DNA of 48,081 bases from Bacillota bacterium (GCA_023419605.1 JAEZXR010000023.1:1-48081), one strand, 5' to 3'. Counted from the stretch's first letter, positions 16,037 through 24,319 are shown. The notes: generated from the letters alone by a model not told the origin. Numbers and translations: made by a program.

Positions 16037-16529
16037 TGAGAAGGCTAGAGGAGTCTTATGACGGCCAAAGACTTTAAAGCCTTTCATGGGATAATTGAGA
16101 GATAAGGGTAGATCGACATAGCCAAGTCCAAAACTGCAATATGATTTCTATTGATATTCATTCTACCACTCCTTATCCGTTGTAAACATAATCACATTCG
16201 ATACTCTATTATGTTGCCAGATGACATAAGGTACCGAAATGCTGCTGCTTTTGACCTTTGCGTACTCTGTTTCATAGCAGGTATTACGAAAAAGCCTGTG
16301 CTAACTGCACTCTTGCAGGTCCGAAAAGAATCAAGGGAAAAATAGTGGCGGTATGAAATATAAGAATTGTGTATCAGTAAGGCGTGAGAATGCATAGTAT
16401 GGAAGTATGATATACATAATCAGGTGGAGTGTATCGCCGCAATTTTGAATTATGCATTGACATAATATACTACGTCATTACGGATATTCTCAAAATCGAG
16501 ACAAGGAGATTGGTGAAAGGGATGAAACA

Positions 16530-17429
16530 ATGACACCACCTTTTATAAGCTATGTAACTTTTAACCGGCTGGGTCTGACAGAAAGGAACCTACGAGCGGT
16601 GCTTGATACTACAGAAGATTTTGAAATGCATATTATAGACAGCAATTCCAAAGATGATACCTGGGATTTTATCCAAAGCCTGACAGATCCGCGGATTAAA
16701 TCCAAGACACGATTTCCAGTGAACTATGGTCCGATTTTCCCGGGGAATTATAATCTTTTTAAGAGAAAGCCGGACCAATATTTTATTACCCTTGACAGTG
16801 ATGTCAACATAAAAACAAAAAATTGGATTTCGCGCTTCATGGAAATCTTCGATACATTTCCCGAAGTTGGGCTTTTAGGTGTGCCACTGGCGAAACCCTA
16901 CTCTCAATATATTCCGCCGGTCATCCCTCGAAGCAATAATGGGGTATCGTACCTGCAGTTGAAAAATGGTTTTGTGGATATAACCCTTGATTTTGTACCC
17001 GGCTGCTGTCAATGCCTGCGGCCTGAGTTAATACAACAGATCGGATACTGGAGTGAGGAAAACTGCTATGGCGATGCAGAATTGTCCATAAGAGTGAACA
17101 ATTATACTTCATTCAAAGCAGGATTTATCACCAGCATCGAAATCGACATGCAGCAGGGAATTCCCTGTGATCAGTGCCAGGCACAACAGTGGTGCAAACT
17201 GGATAGAGCCATAACCACCTGTTTCAATATTCGAGATAAATACTACAAAAACCAAAATGCTGCCAAAAAGTTTCATAAAAAATATCTTGATTCCTTTGCC
17301 GAACTGGCGCAAGGAAAGAGAACAGTGTATTGTGCTTCACTATATGATGAAGAATCCATAAAAAACCACCCTTACCATCAACAATGGGCATTGGAAAATA
17401 TGGCATTTTTTTTAGAAAATTCAAATTGA
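16530..17429 (+). CDS. GT2 glycosyltransferase, tandem paralogue 3
   Basis: The 299-residue paralogue has DSNSKDDTWDFI, LDSDVNI, GCCQCLRPEL, CYGDAEL, CDQCQAQQWC...TTC and the YCASLYDEESI-WALENMAFFLENSN tail. It is preceded by 560 bases of non-coding DNA and followed after only eight bases by paralogue 4, so paralogues 3 and 4 and the aminotransferase probably form one operon. The ribosome binding site is GGGATGAAACA, weaker than at the other copies. As with the others, the product is a soluble or membrane-associated cytosolic transferase whose sugar is unknown. Confidence 0.87.
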   Translation: MTPPFISYVTFNRLGLTERNLRAVLDTTEDFEMHIIDSNSKDDTWDFIQSLTDPRIKSKTRFPVNYGPIFPGNYNLFKRKPDQYFITLDSDVNIKTKNWISRFMEIFDTFPEVGLLGVPLAKPYSQYIPPVIPRSNNGVSYLQLKNGFVDITLDFVPGCCQCLRPELIQQIGYWSEENCYGDAELSIRVNNYTSFKAGFITSIEIDMQQGIPCDQCQAQQWCKLDRAITTCFNIRDKYYKNQNAAKKFHKKYLDSFAELAQGKRTVYCASLYDEESIKNHPYHQQWALENMAFFLENSN

Positions 17430-17437
17430 GGTTACAT

Positions 17438-18310
17438 ATGATATCACCGATGATCAGTTATGTTACATGGAATCGAATGGGATTGACGGTGCGGAATCTT
17501 TCTGCACTGTTATCCGGCTCCGAAGATTTTGAATTATTTATTATTGACAATAATTCCCAGGATGACACATGGGCTTTTATAAATAGTCTGGAGGACCGAA
17601 GAATAAAAAACAGGATTCGCTTCAACGTAAATCGGGGACATGTGTATGCCACAAACTATAATTTGTCACTACGAAAAAAGGAGCAATTCTTCATTACAGT
17701 GGATAATGATGTAAACATCCATTCACCCCAATGGATCACCCAGTTTGTGAGGGCCTTTGAGGAATTCCCGGAGATGGGTCTATTGGGGGCAGTACCTCAG
17801 CAGTACTATAACAATTACAGGCTCACGTATCTTCGGAAGGAACGGAATGGAGTAAGTTGTCTTGAAACGACAAAAGGATTTGTTGAAGGCTGCTGTCAAT
17901 GCATACGGCCAGAGGTCTTCGACGTGCTGGGGTATTGGAATGAAGAAAACTGTCTGGGGGATCTTGAGATATGCTATCGGATTCGCCACTTTACCCCCTA
18001 TAAGGTGGGATTTTTACCCTCCATCGAAATTGATCAGATGCAGCAAATCCCTTGCAGTGGGTGCAATGCTTTTGAAATGTGCAGTCTGAATAAACCAGTG
18101 AAGACCTGTTTCTCAATGCAAGACCGAAAAAACCTTAATTCCGGTTTTAAGGATTCCTATAGCTTCAGATACAAGGAATATATAAAGGAAACTACAAACG
18201 GGAAAGTGAAGGCGTACTGTCCGTCCATTCATGATCCCGAATCCATGGAAAAGGGAAGTTATAGTATGCAAAAAGCACAAAAGAACTTTAGTTTATATGC
18301 CGAATTATAG
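17438..18310 (+). CDS. GT2 glycosyltransferase, tandem paralogue 4 (divergent)
   Basis: The 290-residue protein is the most divergent of the four. It opens MISPMISYVTWNRMGLTVRNL, with DNNSQDDTWAFI, the metal site VDNDVNI, GCCQCIRPEV, CLGDLEI and the four-Cys motif CSGCNAFEMC...KTC. The acceptor loop after the DxD is shorter than in the others. Its tail is YCPSIHDPESM-AQKNFSLYAEL. The ATG at 17438 is eight bases after the stop of paralogue 3, with GAGGT overlapping that stop; an open frame further upstream lies inside paralogue 3 and is not used. The VioA-like aminotransferase follows 42 bases later. Confidence 0.85.
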   Translation: MISPMISYVTWNRMGLTVRNLSALLSGSEDFELFIIDNNSQDDTWAFINSLEDRRIKNRIRFNVNRGHVYATNYNLSLRKKEQFFITVDNDVNIHSPQWITQFVRAFEEFPEMGLLGAVPQQYYNNYRLTYLRKERNGVSCLETTKGFVEGCCQCIRPEVFDVLGYWNEENCLGDLEICYRIRHFTPYKVGFLPSIEIDQMQQIPCSGCNAFEMCSLNKPVKTCFSMQDRKNLNSGFKDSYSFRYKEYIKETTNGKVKAYCPSIHDPESMEKGSYSMQKAQKNFSLYAEL

Positions 18311-18352
18311 GATCGGTTTCTATTTAATAAGCCTTATAGGAGGAGAAATATA

Positions 18353-19492
18353 ATGGAGTCGTCACCGAAATCTTTTGATAAACCCATTTTGATAACGCAA
18401 CCTTTATTACCGGATTTGAATGCTGTAGCACCCTATCTGAAAAAGATCTGGGATAGCAATCAACTCACTAATAACGGCATGATGTCAAGACATCTTGAAA
18501 ATGAATTAAAACAATATTTAAAAGTATCGAATCTTTCCTTGTTCTCCAATGGAACCATTGCTCTACAGGTTGCCTGCAAAGTTCTGCGCTTATCCGGAGA
18601 GGTGATCACTACACCTTTTACTTTTGCGGCAACACCTCATTCGCTGGCATGGTGTGGTGTAACACCTGTGTTTTGCGATATTGAAAATGAAACTTTAAAC
18701 ATAGATGTAAATAAGATTGAATCACTGATTACTGAAAAAACTACTGGCATTCTGCCGGTACACGTTTTTGGGAACCCCTGTAAAGTGGATGAGATTCAAA
18801 GAATTGCTGAGAAATACAATCTAAAGGTGCTCTATGATGCCGCCCATGCCTTTGGAGTTGAAGTAGATGGAAGGCCCATCGGAGGCTTCGGTGATATTTC
18901 GATGTTCAGTTTGCACGCTACAAAGATTTACCATACGGTCGAGGGGGGAGCCCTGACCTTTGCCAACCCGGAGTTGAAGCAGAGAGCCGACTGGCTTCGG
19001 AATTTTGGCTTAATCAGTGAAGAATGCGTGATGGAGCCTGGAACGAACGGTAAGCTCAATGAATTACAGGCAGCGATAGGTATACTCGTTCTTGAGCTTG
19101 TGGATGAGGAGATCAACAACAGGAGAGAAATTGTCAAATGCTACCGGGATGGTTTAAGTGAAATCGAAGGATTGAAATTCCTAAAGGATATGGAGGGGAT
19201 AAAGCATAACTATCCGTATTTTCCCATTCGGATTGATAGTGAAAAGTTCGGCATATCCAGGGATGAGCTTCATGAAAAGCTGAAGGGTTATAATGTGTTT
19301 TCCCGGAGATATTTTTATCCATTGTGCAGCAGCTTCCAGTGCTATCGGAACATTCCATCCTCTTCGGAAGAAAATCTGAAGATTGCCGCAAAGGTTGCCC
19401 AAGAAGTATTGGCATTGCCGCTTCACGGCAGAATGAAAAAAGAGGATGTAGAAGCCACCTGTGCTATTATTCGATATCTAGCCCATAAATAA
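18353..19492 (+). CDS. VioA-like sugar nucleotide 4-aminotransferase (DegT/DnrJ/EryC1)
   Basis: The 379-residue fold-type I PLP aminotransferase has the Schiff-base Lys in SLHATKIYHTVEGGAL (K191), the PLP-ring Asp in YDAAHAFG (D162) and the phosphate loop SNGTIALQ. The HATK-x3-T-x-EGG form around the Lys is typical of VioA and related enzymes that convert dTDP-4-dehydro-6-deoxyglucose and glutamate to dTDP-4-amino-4,6-dideoxyglucose; QdtB-type 3-aminotransferases and PseC/WecE have other contexts. Substrate specificity by motif alone is an inference, supported by rfbA/rfbB and the acyltransferases nearby. AGGAGGAG lies before ATG. It is the last gene of the rightward GT2 operon and converges with the FabH-Hbd operon. 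Confidence 0.85.
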   Translation: MESSPKSFDKPILITQPLLPDLNAVAPYLKKIWDSNQLTNNGMMSRHLENELKQYLKVSNLSLFSNGTIALQVACKVLRLSGEVITTPFTFAATPHSLAWCGVTPVFCDIENETLNIDVNKIESLITEKTTGILPVHVFGNPCKVDEIQRIAEKYNLKVLYDAAHAFGVEVDGRPIGGFGDISMFSLHATKIYHTVEGGALTFANPELKQRADWLRNFGLISEECVMEPGTNGKLNELQAAIGILVLELVDEEINNRREIVKCYRDGLSEIEGLKFLKDMEGIKHNYPYFPIRIDSEKFGISRDELHEKLKGYNVFSRRYFYPLCSSFQCYRNIPSSSEENLKIAAKVAQEVLALPLHGRMKKEDVEATCAIIRYLAHK

Positions 19493-19494
19493 AT

Positions 19495-19544
19495 CAGAAA
19501 ACAGGAAGGAGCATAATATAAAAGCTGCTCCTTCCTGTTTTCTG
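19495..19544. terminator. Bidirectional terminator between convergent operons
   Basis: A perfect 19-bp stem (19495-19513 with 19526-19544) with a 12-base loop, located between the aminotransferase stop and the Hbd stop on the other strand. Confidence 0.85.
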
Positions 19545-19567
19545 CGCGATACAAATCAACTCATTTT

Positions 19568-20413
19568 CTACCGGATATATGTGTAAAATCCTTCTCCTGC
19601 CTTTCTGCCCAGTTTACCTTCTGCAAGCAATTTTTCAAAGATAGGATTCGGTCGATAGGCTTCATCTTGTAGCTGCTGGTACAATGAAGCTAAAGCAGCA
19701 TGAACAATATCAATACCGATAATATCGCAAAGTGCAAAAGGCCCTACAGGATGGTTGGCACCGAAACGCATTGATTTATCGATATCCTCCATAGAAGCTG
19801 CCTCAATTGAAAATAAATTGGCGGCATTATTAAGATAGGATAGGAGGAGTCTGTTTACGATAAACCCCGGGGAGTCCTTAACCAGAACATACTCCTTGTT
19901 AAGAGATTTTACGAATTCTTTTAATACTTCTATAGTTTCGAAGCTCGTCTCACGGCCCTGGATAATCTCTACCAGCTTCATTTTGCTCACAGGATTGAAA
20001 AAGTGCAGTCCGGCAAAAGTATCCTTATGAGATAACGTCTTCGCCAGATCATCAATAGAGAGGGAAGAGGTATTGCTGCAAATGATGGCCGTTTCTTTTA
20101 CAAGATTCGAAACATTTTGAAAAAGCTGTACTTTTTGTATGTAATCCTCTGCAATGGACTCAATAATCAAGTCTGCCTGTGAGCAAATGTCCAAGCTATT
20201 TGAAATTATAATGTTGGATTTAACCCGATCGAGTTCTCTTTGCTCCATATTTCCCGAAGCCAGCGATTTGTTCAGGATTTTCTCTAACTTGTTGCGAGGG
20301 CCTGATACATCTCTGTGATACCATACATGTACAGTATAATCATGCATTGCAGCTTCAAGGGCCATACCCATGGCCATGGTCCCGGCCCCGAGCACTGCTA
20401 AATTTTTTATCAT
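19568..20413 (-). CDS. 3-hydroxyacyl-CoA dehydrogenase (Hbd-like)
   Basis: The 281-residue protein has the exact size and plan of 3-hydroxybutyryl-CoA dehydrogenases, which reduce acetoacetyl-CoA to 3-hydroxybutyryl-CoA (or the reverse). It shows the dinucleotide motif LGAGTMAMG (from residue 8), SNTSSLSI (113-120), and the catalytic His in HFFNPVSKMKLVEI (H137), then NRLLLSY and the C-terminal GRKAGEGFY. ATG 20413 is preferred over an in-frame ATG 30 bases upstream because AGGAGGT lies between them. The gene follows the FabH-like gene by 17 bases. Here it probably makes the 3-hydroxyacyl donor for an N-acylated amino sugar; a starter-unit role for the PKS is less likely because other transcription units intervene. 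Confidence 0.88.
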   Translation of the reverse strand: MIKNLAVLGAGTMAMGMALEAAMHDYTVHVWYHRDVSGPRNKLEKILNKSLASGNMEQRELDRVKSNIIISNSLDICSQADLIIESIAEDYIQKVQLFQNVSNLVKETAIICSNTSSLSIDDLAKTLSHKDTFAGLHFFNPVSKMKLVEIIQGRETSFETIEVLKEFVKSLNKEYVLVKDSPGFIVNRLLLSYLNNAANLFSIEAASMEDIDKSMRFGANHPVGPFALCDIIGIDIVHAALASLYQQLQDEAYRPNPIFEKLLAEGKLGRKAGEGFYTYIR

Positions 20414-20430
20414 AGAATCTACACCTCCTG

Positions 20431-21414
20431 TCATTTTATCCATTTTAGAAGTACAGAACCCCAGGACAACCCTCCCCCGAAGCCGATAAGGGTAATTAGG
20501 TCTCCTTTTTTAAGCAAGCCCTTTTTATAAGCTTCGGCTAGGGTGATGGGGACAGAAGCTCCTGAAGTATTTCCATATTTGTCAATGGTGGTATAAGTCT
20601 TCTCCATGGGAAGACCGAGCTTTTCCATAGAGGTTTTGATGATATTTACATTAGCCTGATGGGATATAACCCAATCGATATCTTGAACATCATATCCGTG
20701 GGTGGCTGTAACCGTCCGGATGGATTCCGGAAAAACCGCTGTAGCAAACTCCCATACTTTTTTACCTTGCATGGCAAATGCGTGAAGCCCTTTGTCCACA
20801 GTTTCATGAGAAGTGGGTATCCTGGTTCCACCGGCAGGATATTTGATTACATCCCAGCCCCTGCCGTTATTCATGATATAACTGCCAATAAAGCCCGGTT
20901 CCTCAGCCTCAGACAAAACAACAGCGCCGGCGCCATCTCCAAAAAACACACAGGTATTTCGATCTTTCCAGTCGAGAATTCTGGAGTAGGTTTCAGCACC
21001 CACCACGAGCACATTTTTATAGCCAAGGCCCTTCATCATCCCTGCAGCGATGGTAACAGCAAAGACAAAGCCCGCACAAACCGCCGATATATCAAAAGCA
21101 GCTGCATTTTTTGCACCCAGCTTACCCTGGAGTATGGCAGCGGTGGAGGGCTGAATCATGTCAGGAGAGGAGGTGGCAAGGATAATAAGATCAATATCCC
21201 CTGCTGTAAGTCCCGCATCTTCCAGGGCGTCCAGGGAAGCATACAAAGCCAGATCGGAGGTGGCTTCACAAGGATCTGCTATCCGCCGTTCCCTGATCCC
21301 GGTTTTGTTGTATATCCATTCGTCGGAAGTTTCCACCATTTTCGCCAAGTCCCGGTTGTCCCAGGTTTTGTTTGGAACATAATACCCAATTCCTTTGATG
21401 CCTATATTCTTCAT
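20431..21414 (-). CDS. FabH-like 3-oxoacyl-ACP synthase III
   Basis: The 327-residue protein carries the full KASIII triad: C113 in SAVCAGF, H252 in SHQANVNII and N282 in YGNTSGAS. Length and the GIGYYVPN / DEWI-x-KTGIRER opening are typical. KASIII condenses an acyl-CoA with malonyl-ACP to a 3-oxoacyl product. Start and stop overlap tell the operon: its ATG overlaps the NeuD-like stop by four bases (ATGA), and Hbd follows 17 bases after its end. With Hbd it can form a 3-hydroxybutyryl-type group; analogous fabH-like genes occur in the modified-viosamine island of Pseudomonas syringae flagellin glycosylation. A housekeeping fatty-acid role is unlikely given this setting. Confidence 0.9.
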   Translation of the reverse strand: MKNIGIKGIGYYVPNKTWDNRDLAKMVETSDEWIYNKTGIRERRIADPCEATSDLALYASLDALEDAGLTAGDIDLIILATSSPDMIQPSTAAILQGKLGAKNAAAFDISAVCAGFVFAVTIAAGMMKGLGYKNVLVVGAETYSRILDWKDRNTCVFFGDGAGAVVLSEAEEPGFIGSYIMNNGRGWDVIKYPAGGTRIPTSHETVDKGLHAFAMQGKKVWEFATAVFPESIRTVTATHGYDVQDIDWVISHQANVNIIKTSMEKLGLPMEKTYTTIDKYGNTSGASVPITLAEAYKKGLLKKGDLITLIGFGGGLSWGSVLLKWIK

Positions 21415-22082
21415 TTTAGCTCTCCTTCTTCGATTTGATGTTTTATTACCTTAGCAGGAACGCCCACGGCAGTACATCTTGGATCAATATCCCTTATCAC
21501 AACTGCACCCGCTCCCATTACAGACCACTCGCCGATGGTTATACCCTGTATCACACAAGAGTTTGTTCCCAGCTCACATCCATTACATAGGGTAACATTC
21601 CCCGAAACATTCACTGCTGGAGATAGTGTACAGAAATTTTCAATTTCTACATCATGCCCAATAGTGCAGCTCAGGTTTAGAATGTTAAAGCTACCTAATT
21701 TAATATTTGTAGTAAGCAGGGAAGATGCACACAGGATATTTCCCATGCCCATTTCAACATACCGTGAGAGTCGGACTGTTGGATGCACCAGGTTAGGGAA
21801 ATTGGCTTTAAAATGTTTTAAGAATTTATCGACCAATTTTTTTCGTCCCATAGGATTCCCTACGGCAAACACCACATTTATATTTCCTGGATTATCTTCA
21901 AACCACTCGAATCCTCCAAGTATAGGTAATTCATTAATAATATGTCCTTTTTTAGCTTTATCGTCATCTATAAATCCGATGAGGTTCCATTGGAGAGCTT
22001 CATTGTTGATTTCTTCAATCAACCACTGTACCTCTCGTGCAAATCCACCTGCACCGATAATAACAAGGTCTTTCCTGAACAT
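21411..22082 (-). CDS. NeuD/PglD-type sugar N-acyltransferase (copy 2)
   Basis: The 223-residue protein has the Rossmann-like start IIGAGGFAREVQWLI, the beta-helix with catalytic His in TIGHDVEIEN and the end GAGAVVIRDIDPRCTAVGVPAKVIKH. It is clearly paralogous to the 13143 protein. ATG 22082 is chosen because AGAGAGGGT lies seven bases upstream; a longer frame would place that site inside the gene. It is the first gene of the leftward neuD-fabH-hbd operon, so its likely donor is the 3-hydroxyacyl product of the two genes behind it and its likely substrate dTDP-4-amino-4,6-dideoxyglucose. The exact acyl group is inference. Confidence 0.87.
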   Translation of the reverse strand: MFRKDLVIIGAGGFAREVQWLIEEINNEALQWNLIGFIDDDKAKKGHIINELPILGGFEWFEDNPGNINVVFAVGNPMGRKKLVDKFLKHFKANFPNLVHPTVRLSRYVEMGMGNILCASSLLTTNIKLGSFNILNLSCTIGHDVEIENFCTLSPAVNVSGNVTLCNGCELGTNSCVIQGITIGEWSVMGAGAVVIRDIDPRCTAVGVPAKVIKHQIEEGELK

Positions 22083-22120
22083 ACAAACCCTCTCTAAGCT
22101 CACAAAAAGTCTACATAATA

Positions 22121-22148
22121 CATGATATGAAGTTCAACTCTTTTTTGT
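22121..22148 (-). promoter_or_regulatory. Sigma-K-like box before the neuD-fabH-hbd operon
   Basis: On the minus strand AC (22148-22147), 17 bases, CATATCATG (22129-22121). The start codon is 39 bases downstream. The spacer is one base longer than at the other boxes of this block. Confidence 0.35.
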
Positions 22149-22210
22149 GCGGGGAAATTGCTAGGGTCGTCTTGCGCTTTCTTGGAAGGAAAGAAGAAAC
22201 CATTCCAATT

Positions 22211-22241
22211 AAAAAGCACTCCACTTTTTACAGGGAGTGCC
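22211..22241 (-). terminator. Terminator of the flippase gene
   Basis: GGAGTGC/GCACTCC stem (22234-22240 with 22216-22222) followed on the minus strand by TTTTTAATT. It separates the flippase gene from the neuD-fabH-hbd operon. Confidence 0.65.
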
Positions 22242-22276
22242 TTAGTCGTAGGATATGTTCTTTGTAATGCCTGGTA

Positions 22277-23764
22277 CTATACAAACCGGGACAGAAAAAA
22301 TACAAGAAAAAAACCTAGAAAAGTAGTTAATCCTACTTCTACTGCCAAAAAGGAACCAGGCATAAGACTGTCAAAAAACACTAGCATCAGGTAGGAAAAT
22401 ACTCCGATTCCTGTATAAGTCGCCATTTCCGAAATCGGCAGCCGTAAATCACAATACTTCCGGATCGCATTTAGATTCATAAATAATGCCGTTAGTGAGG
22501 TAATAATCATGGATATCCCATAGCCATAAATATTTATGCCTGGAATTCCTGTAAGAATAACAATAAGAATCAATCCCTGGACTGAGACGATTAAGGAGTT
22601 TTTCAGGTTCAGATTTTGTTTCCCCAGGCCATTAAGAATTCCAAAGGTTGGCGCCGAAACATAACTGATGGAGCAGCAAATGGCAGAAAATCGTATCATC
22701 CAGCCCAAATCGGTTCTATTATAAAATAACATTCCTAATGAGTCCGGGATTGTTAGGGCAACAGCCAATGTGGATATTCCCAGTAGATAGCAGATTTTTA
22801 GCACTTGAGCTATTCTGCTTTCGGTTGCCCAGGAGTCATTTCTGCTTATACTTAAGGATAGATCGGGAATGAGTACCGTAAGCAGCGAGCCTACAATAAC
22901 AAAGGGCAAATAAACGATGTTCATAGCCATACCCATGAACTTTCCTATAAGCGCAAGGGCGGAATCATAAGATATTCCTGTGAATACGAGCATTCGGGGA
23001 AGAGCCAGGGTGGATGCCGTAGCTATAATGGAAGATATTACACTGTTCAGGCATATGGGAGAGGATATTACCAACACGTTAAAAAGCAATTGTATTCTAC
23101 TTTCCGGCTTGGAGCGCCCTGATTTGCTTTTATTCCTGGTGGCTCTATAAAATGTGTACAGAAGGAAAAAACTTATAAATTCGCCGATGCTCAGTGCAAA
23201 ATAAGCTGCGGTTACAGTGCTTCTTACTTCCTGAAGAGATAATATTGTAATGGTTCCCAGCAGTATGATAATTCGGAAGAGTTTTTCCATGGAATCAATA
23301 AGGGCCGGCGTTTTATATTTTCCCATGCCATAAAAGTATCCTTTTAAAATCGCCGACATTGGCACAAAAAGTAAGGCAGGGCACACAATTCTTATAGCAT
23401 CCGCAACTCTTGGGTCTTTTATGATATAGGTGCAAATATTTGACGCATTTATAAAAACAAGAAATGCAATAGATAAGCTCCACAAAAATATAAAGGCAAA
23501 GATGGTAGTCATTGTTCTGCGCAGATTCCTAAAATCCTTTCTACTATAGTAAACCGCAGATACCTTGGATATCGCTGTTACGAGACCATCGCTGGTGAGA
23601 CTTAACAGTAAACCGTATACGGGCATAATAATACCGTAAAGTCCCAGCCCTTCGGCACCCAGATTCTTTGAAAGAACAATAGAGAAAATAAATCCGATAA
23701 TTCCTGTAACAAGATTGGATAGGGTTAAAATAATTGAATCTCTGTAAAATTTATCAATTCTCAT
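22277..23764 (-). CDS. SpoVB/MurJ-type MATE/MVF flippase
   Basis: The 495-residue integral membrane protein has some 12-14 hydrophobic segments and the MATE/MVF superfamily signature of SpoVB and polysaccharide flippases (N-terminal LTLSNLVTGIIGFIFSIVLSK-x-LGAEGLGLYG, KGYFYGMGKY and the repeat around RISVALAI-like helices). Such proteins flip undecaprenyl-linked glycans or lipid II across the membrane; SpoVB homologues act in spore cortex synthesis. It lies between the glycan block and the HNH gene as a single-gene leftward unit ended by its own terminator. It could export the block's glycan or be a duplicate SpoVB; the sequence does not decide. Confidence 0.85.
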   Translation of the reverse strand: MRIDKFYRDSIILTLSNLVTGIIGFIFSIVLSKNLGAEGLGLYGIIMPVYGLLLSLTSDGLVTAISKVSAVYYSRKDFRNLRRTMTTIFAFIFLWSLSIAFLVFINASNICTYIIKDPRVADAIRIVCPALLFVPMSAILKGYFYGMGKYKTPALIDSMEKLFRIIILLGTITILSLQEVRSTVTAAYFALSIGEFISFFLLYTFYRATRNKSKSGRSKPESRIQLLFNVLVISSPICLNSVISSIIATASTLALPRMLVFTGISYDSALALIGKFMGMAMNIVYLPFVIVGSLLTVLIPDLSLSISRNDSWATESRIAQVLKICYLLGISTLAVALTIPDSLGMLFYNRTDLGWMIRFSAICCSISYVSAPTFGILNGLGKQNLNLKNSLIVSVQGLILIVILTGIPGINIYGYGISMIITSLTALFMNLNAIRKYCDLRLPISEMATYTGIGVFSYLMLVFFDSLMPGSFLAVEVGLTTFLGFFLVFFLSRFV

Positions 23765-23879
23765 ATGCGTTTGTACTCCAGTTTCAATTTGCTCTAATAA
23801 TTAATGTTATTCGGTAGAAGAAAAATATATGTTTTCTTCCAATGCCTTCCCGCAGTATCCCACAGTTTATTCTGCAAAA

Positions 23880-23908
23880 CAATAGTACTCTCAAAAGGAG
23901 CATACAAT
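23880..23908 (+). promoter_or_regulatory. Sigma-E-like promoter before the HNH gene
   Basis: CAATAGT (23880-23886), 14 bases, then CATACAAT (23901-23908), which equals the sigma-E -10 consensus. The -35 is a partial match to kMATATT. ATG 23954 is 45 bases downstream. Confidence 0.4.
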
Positions 23909-23953
23909 ATAGCATAAAGAAAGTTTGCACTGGATAAGGAGAGGTGGTTAACC

Positions 23954-24244
23954 ATGCGGGAATGCCGGGTGTGCGGAAAACCGGGAAATCTTCACAGACA
24001 CCATGTGATCTATAGCCATGGAAAACGCAAAGTTTGGGAAACGAAGGAAAGTCTGATTGATATATGCTATGATTGCCATAAGCGGGTTCATACCCGTGAA
24101 GGGTTTGATATTGATATGCGGCTAAAGCTTCAACTGCAGGCCGAATATTTTAAAAAAGGATATAGTAAAGAAAGGGTGCAGCAGCTTATGGCAGGAAAAT
24201 TGTACCTCCTGAATGGAGAGATATGGGGAATGCGTACCCCATAG
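23954..24244 (+). CDS. Small HNH-type zinc-finger protein
   Basis: The 96-residue protein has two Cys pairs (CRVCG at residues 4-8 and CYDCHKRVH at about 38-46) around an LHRHHVIYSHG segment, the form of an HNH nuclease: His-His, Asn/Ser position, and the second C-x2-C-H. A DNA nicking or cutting activity is possible; the usual Asn between the motifs is not clear, so catalysis is unproven. The tail is helical and basic. GGAGAGG precedes the ATG. No phage genes adjoin it. It faces the PKS promoter, with no terminator visible between them. Confidence 0.75.
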   Translation: MRECRVCGKPGNLHRHHVIYSHGKRKVWETKESLIDICYDCHKRVHTREGFDIDMRLKLQLQAEYFKKGYSKERVQQLMAGKLYLLNGEIWGMRTP

Positions 24245-24290
24245 ATTTTTCTTCACCCTATATCTATGGTTAGATATCTATATAAAAATA

Positions 24291-24319
24291 TTGACATATA
24301 ATAATAAATTAACTATAAT
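24291..24319 (+). promoter_or_regulatory. Consensus sigma-A promoter upstream of the PKS cluster
   Basis: A perfect TTGACA (24291-24296), a 17-base spacer and a perfect TATAAT (24314-24319). The first intact downstream gene starts at 25052, over 700 bases away; the leader contains an eroded acyltransferase gene. It is the best candidate for the start of the PKS transcript. 24320-24590 holds only a 34-codon ORF (24444-24548) without a ribosome binding site. Confidence 0.7.

Noticed and set aside
16151..16395. Short overlapping open frames on both strands between GT2 paralogues 2 and 3
   Set aside because: No ribosome binding site, no recognisable composition, and they overlap each other in non-coding DNA; probably chance.
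19568..21414. FabH and Hbd as starter-unit enzymes of the PKS
   Set aside because: They form an operon with a NeuD-type acyltransferase on the opposite strand, separated from the PKS by a flippase and an HNH gene; sugar acylation fits better.
20659..21438. Long plus-strand open frame (259 codons) opposite the FabH-like gene
   Set aside because: It is the antisense shadow of a gene with a full KASIII catalytic triad; codon composition and lack of a family signal argue against it.
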